This document shows positions 10,180 to 21,038 of a stretch of DNA of 64,000 nt, in pieces; position 1 is the stretch's first letter, and each line of letters opens with the position of its first letter. Source of the stretch: Caenorhabditis remanei (lineage: Eukaryota > Nematoda > Chromadorea > Rhabditida > Rhabditidae); assembly GCF_010183535.1 (NCBI RefSeq), contig NC_071331.1, forward strand, positions 4,402,001 to 4,466,000, written 5' to 3'. The notes under the pieces were generated by a model, which saw nothing but the letters and a program-made list of their open reading frames with translations, was not told the DNA's origin and ran no database searches. The translations under genes and the position numbers were made by a program.

Positions 10180-10651
10180 TGTCCGGTTTCTACCGGTTTT
10201 TATCTCTAAAAAGTCCATAAAGTCATCTCAAGTTTCAGACTTGCCTTCATAACTCGCGGGCTCGATGCAGTTGCGCTCTAGCGCATTGTATCTATTCTCC
10301 GGCGCGAACATGTAAAAGTGAAGGGAAAAGGAGAATTGTAATCATTCTTGAGCTTGGGGTCACCTAGAGTTAGGTGATTTTTACCCTTTCAGTCAAGTTT
10401 CGCCCGTTTATACTTTTTGGGTGGTTTTTGTCACCTGTTTTCTATCGTTTTATTTGTCTAGTAGGGATTAGGCTTTATTCATTTCCCAACCTTTTTGTGT
10501 AGCAATTGTCGTGTGACAATTGCATAAATTTGAATCAATAAATTAGTAGTTGATTCCAAAAACTTGTGTTTATTGATTTTCTTCGTTTTTCGCTCATTGT
10601 TTGTTTACCAGAAGCTAGCGTGACACCGTTGTCACGTCTAACTTTCTGACT
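10180..10651 (+). repeat. 3' LTR
   Basis: Matches the 5' LTR at both ends but has an unrelated middle block (about 10452-10560). It still places a 9-bp hairpin (10502-10523, GCAATTGTC/GACAATTGC) 13 nt before AATAAA (10537-10542). Confidence 0.85.
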
Positions 10652-10665
10652 TATTGATTCTAACA

Positions 10666-10735
10666 AGGGAAGTCCTCAAAGTGTCCACTTTCAGGCGACT
10701 CAAGAATTTGGCACCTGATACTTTCGAGTCAATTT
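10666..10735. repeat. Dispersed repeat beside a palindromic element
   Basis: The segment from TAACAAGG to ACTTTCGAGT recurs at about 45103-45172 with scattered changes. In both places it sits just left of a giant palindrome, so it may be part of a larger composite element. Confidence 0.5.
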
Positions 10736-10750
10736 TTTTGACAACACACA

Positions 10751-11529
10751 GTCTCCCAGACTCCGAGTAAGAACTGCAAGGAAATTTTTGATCTACCCTC
10801 ATGACACGAAAAATTTGAGAAATTAGCAGGTCAAAAACGTTATTACTTTAATTTTTAGCGTAAAGCTCAAGATCGGAAGTAAGAAAATTTCATTTTTGGA
10901 ATTATTCTAACTGCATTATCTACCTATTCAATGCAAAAAATCCTGGTTTCAGATATTATTTCAAGACGCAATGGCGATTTTTCATATTTGATTTCGTTAA
11001 AATCTATCAGCGCTTTTATTTCTCAACATTAGCAAACAAATCATAGCTTAAAACATGCGCCAGAAGTTTTTGCACATTTCTGACGGATGGGACCAAATTT
11101 GGCTCAGTACTTTTCGAGAAAGCGATCAAATTCCGAAAATTGTGTGGTTTTTTGTTATTTTCCCAAAAACTACTGAGCCAAATTTGGTCCCATCCGTCAG
11201 AAATGTGCAAAAACTTCTGGCGCATGTTTTAAGCTATGATTTGTTTGCTAATGTTGAGAAATAAAAGCGCTGATAGATTTTAACAAAATGAAATATGAAA
11301 AATCGCCTTTTCGACCTGGAATAATATCTGAAACCAGGATTTTTTACATTGAATAGGTAGATAATGCAGTTAGAATAATTCCAAAAATGAAATTTTCTTA
11401 CTTCCGATCTTGAGCTTTACGCTAAAAATTAAAGTAATAACGTTTTAGACCTGCTAATTTCTCAAATTTTTCGTGTCATGAGGGTAGATCAAAAATTTCC
11501 TTGCAGTTCTTACTCGGAGTCTGGGAGAC
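10751..11529. mobile_element. Giant palindrome / foldback element (779 bp)
   Basis: The sequence is almost perfectly self-complementary around about 11140. The left end GTCTCCCAGACTCCGAG is matched by CTCGGAGTCTGGGAGAC on the right. Two mirrored reading frames simply restate each arm and are not genes. No transposase; a long inverted-repeat MITE. RNA from it would form a ~370-bp duplex. Confidence 0.8.
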
Positions 11530-11853
11530 AGTGCAACATTGAAACTTTTTTTAGAACCTAATTGATAGGTGTAAAATTTTCAAACCACGAATGAATCATT
11601 TTTACGGTATTATTACAAAACCAACTGCTATTTTCAAAACAATAGTTCTCTGTTTCGTTGATTTTATTTTTGAATTTACATTGAATTTGTTCAGTTATAA
11701 GAACCCAAATATAAAACATTTCTAATTTGATTCGAGTGGTATCAAACAAGTGATCATTTAATGTTGACCCCTTGCACTGCTGTTTTGCAGAATAAAACAA
11801 TAAGTCCTTCAATAATGGGAACCTTGTAGAAAAAAAAAAATATCTCCAGGTTT

Positions 11854-11861
11854 TGAAACAG
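11854..11861 (-). promoter_or_regulatory. 21U-RNA promoter octamer CTGTTTCA
   Basis: Exact octamer in AT-rich DNA. T residues occur 33-34 nt downstream, but no TA. Confidence 0.5.
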
Positions 11862-12267
11862 TCAGAACAATTTTACGACATTAAAAAAAATTATTTCATC
11901 TGTTTTTATCTGACTACTCCAGGCTTAACAATGCTGAAATAGACATTGCAGATTTTTCTGATGGCGGTGTAATCAACGTTGACTTCTCTAACCAGCATTA
12001 AAATTCGCTCAGGAACATCATAATGACCCAGAAATGTTGTAATTGCAAATGTTTCAAAAAAAAAAGAAACTGTTTAAAAAAAAGAAACTGTTTTTTTCTG
12101 ATTTCTAGCACATACCGGTTCACTTACAGAAAAATAAACAAAACCCTAGCAATTTTTAATTTTGAGATAACTGCTTCCAAGACTCAAAACTACAAAAAAT
12201 TATATAAATTTTGAAACCCTCAACAGGACTATCAACCTGTCATTTGTGAAAACTTTTAATACGATAT

Positions 12268-12275
12268 TGAAACAG
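12268..12275 (-). promoter_or_regulatory. 21U-RNA promoter octamer CTGTTTCA
   Basis: Exact octamer. TA lies 37 nt downstream on the minus strand. Confidence 0.55.
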
Positions 12276-13420
12276 TAGATTGTTCAAAAATAGAAAATGA
12301 TCGAAACATTAACATCCGAACAATGGGAAACATTCCATCCCAAAAACAAACTTGCCTTGAAATAATCGATAGTCTCTACAAAACTTTTAAAATTATACTG
12401 TTTTCTTATCAGCTCATTTAATTTGCTGTATTCCATCGATCGATAAATTGTATATACGAAGATATCTCAGTTTTTTTATTCGCCTACGAAATTGATGTAA
12501 TTGCCATTTTCACCACAATTTTCATTCAGTTTTAATTGAATATTTGATAAAAACTACAAAAAACTACTGATATTTCAAAAAAAAAAATCTAAAAGGAGAA
12601 ATCGTACCGTATTGCGAGAGGATGCGTGCAAGTTGCAATTTTAACCCATCAGACACGCTTCCGAATAAAACACGATGTTGTTGAAACCGTGATGAAGATT
12701 ATTGTTGAAATCAAAATAAACAATTATGAGGAACTACAATTCACAAAATTATTAGGTAAATACACAAACCTGAGAATCGATTTCTTCAGAAAGTCTTTCG
12801 AAATCCAAAAAAGTTTGTTTGATATACTTAGTTAGGGACACCTAGATTATTGTCTTGCTGAGAAAACCGTTTAGTTGATTTATGGAACTTGTTAAATAAG
12901 AATGCAAACCGTGCACTGTTTGATTACGGCAAGATGAGGACCTTAACATTCTTTCGAAACAGTACAAATCTGGTAACTGTTTTAGAAAAAATGTATTCAC
13001 AAACACAATTGTAAGACAATTTTCGCGATATTCATTTTCATCAGTCGGTCGTTAGAATACATGAGGGAATGATAAAATTATGCAGCTTAACCACTATCAT
13101 TTTTATTTCTAGTTTTCCTGGTCGTACTGGTCAAAAATAGTGAGTTGGGTCTCTCGCATCAAGAAAAAAAGGGACATTGACGAATTTTAATATCTGACAA
13201 ATTGTACTTCTAAGTTTTATTTAAATTACCTATTCGGAATTGTGGGTTGCTAACATATCCGACGGGAGATTGGTAAATGAAACCGAAAGTAATTTCAAAA
13301 TGAAAACGACAATTGGAATTCTGTTACACGATGGGCACATTGGTTACAAAGGAAACATTTTCACTGATTCCCATTAATCTCCCAAAAATCTATTGATTGG
13401 AAAAATAAGGTTCAGCTTAT

Positions 13421-13557
13421 TAGCTCGGCACAGTTCTTACAACTGCCCTCCACCGAAATGCCCTTGAAAAATGTCTCTTTTTCTCTGAGTCTCTCAATTT
13501 CGCACACAATTTTCTTAGGTTTCGGTGGAGCGCAGTTGTAAGAAGCGTGCTGTGCTA
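13421..13557. mobile_element. Small palindromic MITE
   Basis: GGCACAGTTCTTACAACTG and CCACCGAAA on the left are mirrored by TTTCGGTGG and CAGTTGTAAGAAGCGTGC on the right; TA at both outer edges. About 137 bp. Confidence 0.65.
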
Positions 13558-14057
13558 TTATGTGAAACACGAGTTCTATGTAGTCAGTGTTTTTGACATC
13601 TGACACCTCTTAAAGGAACATTCTGGCTTTCCAGGAGTGTAAGCTTCGGGGTCTGAAAAGTTTTTTTTAATGTTCTGACACAGCAATTGGAGAATCCAAT
13701 ACTGATAAAAGAGTATTCATAAAAATACAATATTTTTGAAACTGAAATGATTGCGAAGCAGGGAAAAAGTTTGAACGAGTTTTCAGGTATATGCCAGAGT
13801 CATGAAGATATTTTTGCTTTTTCACCTTCTGAAGAAAGGTTCACCACGAAAAATTAGTCTAATGCTTGCCTTCGTAAAAGTGAATAGGTATGTACGGTAA
13901 TTTTAGATTTCAAAACTGTTCGATCACTCTTAATCGTGACAAAATTGCACAAAACGCCTAACCTAATGTTTCTGTCGCAGTGTACTACTAGGAAGTGCAA
14001 TTGAGAATGACTTAGGAACTGTGGACACCCAATGCAAAAAATATTCTGTGTCATGAT

Positions 14058-14217
14058 GGGCTGGAACATGCAAGCGCATAAAGTTGCGGGCGGAGCTTAA
14101 ACTGCAAGCTTAAATAAGCGGCGCGGTTCTAATTCCAGTTGTCTTTTTTAATTAAGAATTGCGCCGCTTGCAGTTTAAGCTTGGCCCACAACTTCATGCG
14201 CTTGCATGTTTCAGCCC
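14058..14217. mobile_element. Small palindromic MITE
   Basis: GGGCTGGAACATGCAAGCGC on the left is matched by GCGCTTGCATGTTTCAGCCC on the right, with inner arms GCTTAAACTGCAAG/CTTGCAGTTTAAGC. It sits between tandem units A and B. Confidence 0.65.
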
Positions 14218-15175
14218 GCAAAATTTTTTTTTGAAAATCCTTGTCGAAACTTTATTTTTCGACAGTACTGATGGAATACTGCTACACGATATGCACATTG
14301 GTTACAAAACCGAATTTCTCACTAATTCCGACGTATGTATTTTTAAATGTATTGATTGGGAAAAATACATCTTGGTTACAAATGCAAACTTTTTACTAAT
14401 TCTGACATAGCGTTTGGGAGAAATACAGCTTATGTGAAAAATGGATTCTACAATTTAGTCAGGGTTTTGGACCTTTGACACTTCACCTCTTAATGGAAAC
14501 ATATGATTTTCCAAAAGTTTACGCTCCGGTGTCTGAAAAGTTTTTTCAAGGTTCTGTACGTTTTAAGACTGATCGAAGAGTTTTCATGATAATACAGTGT
14601 GTTTGAAACCGAAATATTTGCCAAGCGCGAAAAAAGTAAAAAAAAGTTCCGGTATATGACAGCAAGATATTTTTGCTTTTTCAACTTCGGAATAAAGGTT
14701 TATCTTGAAAAATTAGAGTAATTCTTGATTGATGCTTGTTTGATAGTTATGTACGGTAAATTTAGATTCCGAAACTGTTCGGTCACTCTTAATCGTAAAA
14801 ATTGCACAAAACGCCTAACCTAATGTTTCTGTCGCAGTGTACTACTTGCAAGTGCAATTGAGAACGTAATTACACAGACTAATAATTGTGGACATCCAAT
14901 TCATTCTACAGAAAATCAGCAAATGAAACTGTTGCCACAATTTTAAAACGAAAAACAGCAAATAAACTCAGTTTCATGGTGTACAGAAAAGTTACACAAA
15001 TTCATAGTTTTCAGTCGAAGCGCAAAACGCTTTATTTTGGATTGCATATGTAGAACATGGGTGCAAGAAAACATTTTCGTCATGTTATGTTCGAATATTT
15101 AGCGAAAAGTATTCATCTGCTAGGAATCCATCAGAATCATTTACACCGCATGGTTGAATCTTTAGATGGAGTTTT

Positions 15176-15183
15176 TGAAACAG
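15176..15183 (-). promoter_or_regulatory. 21U-RNA promoter octamer CTGTTTCA
   Basis: Only intact octamer of the 13.3-15.4 kb triplicate. TA lies 33 nt downstream. Confidence 0.55.
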
Positions 15184-15370
15184 ATATAATTGCGGAACCC
15201 AAAACAAGTATGCATCGGTGTTCAGATATTTGGCATAGCCATGTGACATTTTTTTGCTCTTTCAGCTACTCAATTAAATGTTGTGCTGAGAATGATTGTC
15301 TGATATTAACATCGTAGTGATAGTTATAGTTATTTCAGGATTCAAAAGTTCTTGATCACGTTTAATCACA

Positions 15371-16500
15371 TTTTCATATTCTTCCGTTTCATGTCGGTTT
15401 CAATTCCAACACACCTTCTTAATTTTTAGTGCTTTCTTTCTATTTCTCCATAGTAGTCGTGAATCAATACACATTTCCCAATTTTACGAACAGATGGTAC
15501 ATAATGTGATGTTAGTGACAACAGTTATTTGTCAAACAGACTGAGTGTCCCTTTTTAGTGTCCCTTTTTGGTTGTTACCATGCCGATCTCACCTGTGATT
15601 TACAACGTCGGTAACAAACACGTTGGTTCATCTGTTCATCATTTCTCTACGGTCTCTGGGAAAGGAAGTTTTCACATTTATCTGGCCCATTCTATTCTGA
15701 CATTCTGCAAGTCGCCACTTATTCATAACATTCCTAATTGATACTTATATTCATTTAAATTCCACATTTCAGTTTTGGTTCGTCTGCCATTGCCTACTAC
15801 GTTGCGGCCAAGTGGAGACTGCGCTCTCATCCGCTGTTCAACTTGCACGAGTTCAATTTTGGGCCCATTTTGTCGCCGTCTGTTCTTCGATCATCTTTAT
15901 CAAAACACGTGTTGAATTGAAATTTATTTTTTCTGTTGTCAGTTTATCAGATAGCTGGAACGGAATAATTTTCAATGGTATAACGGTAAAAGTACATTTT
16001 ATTTAAAACTTAAAATATAAAACTTGCCCATTTCCCATTTCGTTGCCGCCGTTGTCGTCGAAATTTTTTTTTCGGAAACTTGAGGAAACTTTAGAAAAAA
16101 CTTTTAAAAAATTCTTAACGGGGCCCCCTCCCCCCGTCCACGATGACGACGTGGCTATTGTTGTTGATGTCGTACTCCTACTAGGGGGTGCGGCAACGCC
16201 TAGCCTGGTAAATTTTATTTTCAAAACTACACTTGTTAAAACACTTACGCCGCATTATTCCAGTATATCTTGAGCTCCTTCACCGATAAGCGGGCTCTCC
16301 ATGACCCGAATAGATCGTCCGCACTAAATTAAGATTTACCGAGAAAAAAGGGGAGAGATAACCTATGGGGGCTCACGGCCAGCCTCCCTCTTATGATGGC
16401 CTCGTGTAGAAACGAGAAGAATCTGGAGTTGATGACTTTTTACTGAAACTAACCGACTATTATATACTATTTCGCTGATTTTTGATTAGTGACGGCCTAT
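15371..16500. other. Unassigned, more GC-balanced stretch
   Basis: A plausible acceptor (ACATTTCAG, ending 15772) precedes about 50 open codons (frame from 15774, FGSSAIAYYVAAKWRLRSHP..). A 76-codon frame follows at 16043-16273 with a GC-rich PPPP..DDD segment. Composition differs from the surrounding AT-rich DNA, so this may be a captured gene fragment or degraded mobile element. I recognise no family and do not call a gene. Confidence 0.25.
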
Positions 16501-17441
16501 TGGATTCTAAATTCCACTATTTGTTCAGATAAAAATATGTTTTGACATTGTGTCACAATTCTGCGATAATATTGGTTTCTTCTCATAATACTCTCCAAAA
16601 CACAATCATGTAACAGAAAACTTTCACGTCAGTCCGGCTCTGCCTTGTTATTGAAATATGAATTATGCGGAAGAGGAACTCTTCAAAAATTGCACAATGG
16701 TCCTGTGGTGAAAAACAAATGGTAGACAGGAAATTGAAATATAGAGTTATTTTTCACATTAATAAAATACAGAGGTGATACAATTGCTCAAAAATCAACG
16801 AGCGAATTCAGCAGTTTTTCCGCTTAATTTCTTTTCCTTTGCATGAATCAATTTTTTTATCTCCTTCCAAATACCGAAAACATGAACACAGTGATTTGAA
16901 ATAAACATTAGTCAGCGAATAACATTACAGCAAACACGCAAAAAAGCAACTGTCACTGAAAACACAATTCTGACCAACAAATGTGGTATTACGGTAGCAT
17001 TTTTTTTTAACGCAGACTTGAGTTTTCATAATTTTTCTGGTGATAATAGAGTTACCTTCCGATTCCAGGAACCTGTGGAAGTTCAGTATGTGTACTGGAT
17101 TTCCTTTCCACCAATTTGGCTATTAATGAAACAATTTCAGTACCTATTCGTATTTTTGCATCGAAGAAAATCGTTTCTAAAATGATTGAAAATTTGTTTC
17201 ACAATAAAAACTTTGAAAAAGTGGAACTTGTTTGTCGGAAAACATTTCAAAATCGATATTTTGTTGAGTATTGTGGAATAGTACTGCTATATCACTAGGA
17301 TGATGAATGATAAGGAATAGATACGAGACAATTAGGCACTTTTCGTAATGGGATTACTGCATACGCATTATATCACGCACTGCGGCAAAGCAGCAGATCC
17401 GGATTGTGTACATTTCAAAATAATGAAAAATAATAGCAACT

Positions 17442-17449
17442 TGAAACAG
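17442..17449 (-). promoter_or_regulatory. 21U-RNA promoter octamer CTGTTTCA
   Basis: Exact octamer. TA lies 32 nt downstream. Confidence 0.5.
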
Positions 17450-17850
17450 AAATATTTTGCAAAAAATAAGTGAAAACTAAATGGTACAAACGCGTTGAGA
17501 TAGATAAGTCATTATAATTTAATAATTAAAAGTATTTCAATTTCTCGATTTCGAAATTTCCAGTGTGTAAGTGTACAAATATTGAATAGCAAAATATCTG
17601 TTTTTCAAGTTTCTGGTATGAAAATGTCCAAAAATGGAAATCAAGGGAAATTCCGCTAATAAAATTGTAATTGAATTACCCAGAAAAAATCTGTCAGTTT
17701 CTTACAAGTTATTTATTGATAGTTTCTTACAAGTTATTTATTGTTGTACTATGTGATATTCAAGTCTTTGCTGAGCTGTAAACAATATATAAACACTGAA
17801 AACATAGACTCTGAAAACATAGGAGTTTACACCAAAACTCTAGAAAAATA

Positions 17851-17858
17851 CTGTTTCA
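17851..17858 (+). promoter_or_regulatory. 21U-RNA promoter octamer CTGTTTCA
   Basis: Exact octamer. TA lies 35 nt downstream (candidate 5' U at 17893). Confidence 0.6.
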
Positions 17859-18888
17859 TTATGCTATTTTATATTTCTTTTGCATAAACAACTACCAGTC
17901 TCTCGAATAAGGCTTCCATTCGGTCCAGTCAGGTTCGGTCCGACCGCCGACCAACCACCGACCCGACCGAGGTCAGCATTTGCGCGTGAAGTGTTTGCGT
18001 ATTTATCGGCGGAAGTTTATTTATTTATTTTTTTTTCACAAATTTCAGAATTTCCCGAAATTCAATTTGTGAAAAGTGCGCTTACAATTATGTCAAAAAA
18101 TGGTTCCTCATAAAAAATTTGATGAATTTCGAGTGATTTTTGAGAATCGAAAAAATAAATCTGTGCTCGTAAAAATTGCACCATGACCGAAAATTGGTGT
18201 TAAAAGTTGTTGGAAGTAGTTTTTTTCAAGTTATTCCGTTTTTTTTTTCATTTTGGTCGTTCCAGTGGATACCATTGTCATTTAAAAACATTTCCTCGTA
18301 TTATTGATGATGTGCAACATTAATTATGTTAATAGAAAGAAAAACCAGTTTATGCAAATGCCCTAAACTTCTCATGCCAATGCGCGGGAAATAATCCACG
18401 CTGCTATGTGCCTTTTAAAAAATTTCGACAGAATGATGTTGGAATTGTTTAAAAAACTGTTTTGTGTTTAAAAATTTGTTTCTAGAAAAACGAATGAAAT
18501 GTATTGAGATAAAATTTCATAAAAGTGGTATCAGTTTAAATGAAGCAGTGAAACATCGAAGAATTCCATCAATCTGGTTCACTTCAGTTCAAAATTGAAA
18601 CGTTTCATCAAACTGGGAAGCGCAATGAAAAGAAATAGACATTTCCTGAATGACCCGGTTTTAACAGTTTTGATTACAGATTTGAACTAAATTTGTCAAA
18701 ACCTGAGAAGAAAACAGATTTCAATGCATTCTTGATCCAAATTCACTTCCATTTCATTTACTACCAAGTTAAATAACTACTCATTAGGGCAATCACAAAT
18801 CTAAGCAGTTTCATAAAGTATGCGAAACTGTAGAAACGTTTTCTAGCCTATTCCTTGAATGGAGCAAGATAATAATAAAAAATGAGAA

Positions 18889-21038
18889 TCTTTACTATTA
18901 ACAAACACCAGATTCTGTATGTTTGTGTGTGTGTCGCCGATCCTACCGCCCTTCCTACTGAACCGATTTTCTTCAAAGTTGGACCAAAAGATCAGGAATT
19001 TCCCCCGCATGATGCCCGTCTTTTTCTTTTTTCAAAATTCTCAAAATGACGCCTTCTGAGCCAAAAACACTGATAAAGCATAGGGGAATGAAAAACGGAA
19101 AAAGATGCGTGAAACTGTCGGCCTAAGCGTCGTCATTTCTTTCCTTTCTTCGGCTTGCATTTTCCGTGGGCTGCGTGGTTGAAGGCGGCGTGTCGACGCG
19201 TCCGATCTGGCAAGTTATGCGTCATTGACTACAGTTAGTTTTTAGTTCGATCCCGGGGGCGAAGAAAGATTTTTAATTTTTTTTTGTTGATAAATTCGGA
19301 AAAAAGAGATTTCCGAACGTGTCGTCTGTTTCCAATAAGGAAAAGTACGGTCCGCGTTCTAAAAAGCGAAGACGTGAAAGATGCTTTGGTATCATAAGAT
19401 TCAAAAAAGTTGATGATTCCATCCGTGTCGTTTTTCTCCAGATTGATCAAATCATACAAATACGGGCAGTTTTCTGGGGACAGCTAAAAGGGGATGAATT
19501 CATTGTGGATATGGGTTTACATTTTTTTAAAGTTTTATTAGCCATTCTTTCCAGCATTTACTTCTTCCTCTTACCACGGTTTTAGCTCCGCCTACTTTTT
19601 TTCGTGTAAAATACAGTGAAAAGCAGAAGTTGCATGAAGTCCAGACATTGGGCCCACGTAAAGCACATTCTTTTGAACTGCCGATAATTATCATTTTCCT
19701 TTTTCCCTTCATGCTCCATCGCTCAGAATCAGATGAGAGATTGAAGCTCGGAGGAGTTGATGGGACATTCAACGCATGACACAGGAGTTGATGAAGAAAA
19801 ACGACGAAAAGAAGACGTCGGGCACTGCTATCCGGACTTGAGATTGTCCAGAATCCATGGCAAATGTTGCTGACCTATCACCCTATATTTGAATATCCAC
19901 TAATCTTTTGGTTCTCTTCAAGGCCGCCTGAAGAAGCGAAAATTTTCCATGGCTGGGAACTGAGATATAAAATCGCCCACCGGCCTTTTTGACAGCCTTG
20001 GCTCGGTTCACATATGATCGTAGAGCTTGACGGAATGGAAGGGATTGAGGACGAGATGATGAACACGAAAACGAGATAAGAAAAACGCATAACCTCGCTT
20101 TAGAGAGAAAGAGAGATCAACTTTTGATGACTTCAGGAAATAAAGCTGCTGATTCAAATCGTATGGTAGCCGAACAAAGCTGAGAGTCAGGATGACACAA
20201 AATTGAGATTGAAAATCATGGCAACTGATACAGCACTCCGACTATCTCTACAGTCTGACACTGAGAAGTCGAAAAGCAACAGAACCAACGCCAAAAAATT
20301 GGAAACAGCAGTGAAAAAAGTCCGAAGATAATCTAGAAGAGCTTCAGTAGCTTCCCGAGCAGCTATCAGACGATCAGAAAAGCCCAATGATGTAACGGCG
20401 AGAAGAAAAGAGCTATCGCTACACCAGAAGGATGGATCAAATTTGTTCATATTGCGAGGGGCTATACTTCAAAGCTAAGTTTCAAATGGCGAATTTCGAT
20501 GCGTTTAGGATCCCGATCTGTCAAATTCGGCAACGTTGACTGTAGTCAGATGAATAAAACTAGGGCTTTAAATGGGACTCGGTGGGACGTCCCGCGTCCC
20601 CGTCCCGCGCGTCCCCGATTGTCATAAAACGGTTAAAAATGAACCGAAATTCTTGAAACTTTGGAAATCGCGTCCCCAGCTATGTCTTCAGGCTCTGTGA
20701 AAGTTTGACTACTCCCCGACAAAAATTGATAGTTTTCAAAAATGACCGGAAAAATCTGGGACGCCCCATTTCGAGCGCTAAATCAAACCCATGTTGGGAC
20801 GTGAAATATTTTTTCTTATATTCAGATATAGAAAAAAAAGGATTCGAAACGTGTCGTCCGTTTCCGGATTGATCCACAGAGGCGATTTGAAAGATTTTTT
20901 GTCATCGTCAGAGTCAGAAAAAACGGGGTATTCCGAACGTGTCGTCCGTTTTCGGAATAATTACGATTTACTGTAACACCTAGAAGGGTGGTGTTGAGAA
21001 GGAGGTTTAGTCGCCGTTAGGCGACGTGAACCGACTGG
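18889..21038 (+). mobile_element. Non-autonomous Helitron, copy 1
   Basis: Starts TCTTTACTATTAACAAAC after an A. Ends with the hairpin GTCGCC-GTTA-GGCGAC, then 12 nt, then CTGG before a T. This fits the Helitron plan (5' TC, subterminal 3' hairpin, CTRR, insertion between A and T, no target duplication). No Rep/helicase is encoded. It shares modules with the copies at 30943 and 58133, including repeated GTGTCGTCCGTTTCCGG segments and a decayed version of the small reading frame of copy 2. Confidence 0.8.
20561..20780. mobile_element. hAT-like MITE nested in Helitron copy 1
   Basis: Absent from Helitron copy 2. The insert starts TAGGGCTTTAAATGGG and ends CCCCATTTCGAGCGCTA. The flanking octamers AATAAAAC (20553-20560) and AATCAAAC (20781-20788) differ by one base, like an aged 8-bp hAT target duplication. 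The interior is rich in GGGACG/CGTCCC repeats. Confidence 0.6.

Larger units (their letters stand above)
5288..10651 (+). mobile_element. Gag-only LTR retrotransposon
   Basis: Two direct LTRs (5288-5780, 10180-10651) flank a structured leader, one long gag reading frame and a short 3' tail. A purine-rich tract (about 10150-10161, GGGAGAAGGGA) precedes the 3' LTR. TGGGGGCC directly after the 5' LTR fits a primer binding site. No protease, reverse transcriptase, RNase H or integrase is encoded, so movement would need another element's enzymes. Target duplication is unclear: ATTGA occurs on both sides but not flush with the LTR edges. Ty3-like versus BEL-like origin cannot be decided without pol. 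Confidence 0.85.
11530..13310. other. AT-rich stretch with two piRNA-type promoters
   Basis: No protein gene is supported. It contains octamers at 11854 and 12268, one-mismatch versions near 12305 and 12955 (CGAAACA(G)), and otherwise simple AT-rich DNA. Confidence 0.45.
13315..15370. repeat. Three diverged tandem copies of a piRNA-type unit
   Basis: Unit A is about 13315-14012, B about 14276-14868, C about 15040-15370. A and B share the CACATTGGTTACAAA, GGGTCTGAAAAGTTTTTT and CGCCTAACCTAATGTTTCTGTCG blocks. C shares the octamer flank and the later TTTTTGCT..TTTCA and TTCAAAAGTTCTTGATCAC blocks. The octamer is intact only in C; it is TGAAACTG in A (13737) and TGAAACCG in B (14604). Confidence 0.65.
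16501..18888. other. AT-rich stretch with two piRNA-type promoters
   Basis: No protein gene is visible. It includes octamers at 17442 and 17851, a short direct repeat (TTTCTTACAAGTTATTTATTG twice near 17698-17745), and a GC-rich patch near 17915-17990. Confidence 0.4.

Noticed and set aside
5275..10656. ATTGA as the LTR target duplication
   Set aside because: It is several bases away from the left LTR edge; accepting it would require LTR ends that do not match each other.
11016..11264. Mirrored reading frames with the same start
   Set aside because: Both are products of the palindrome, not independent genes.
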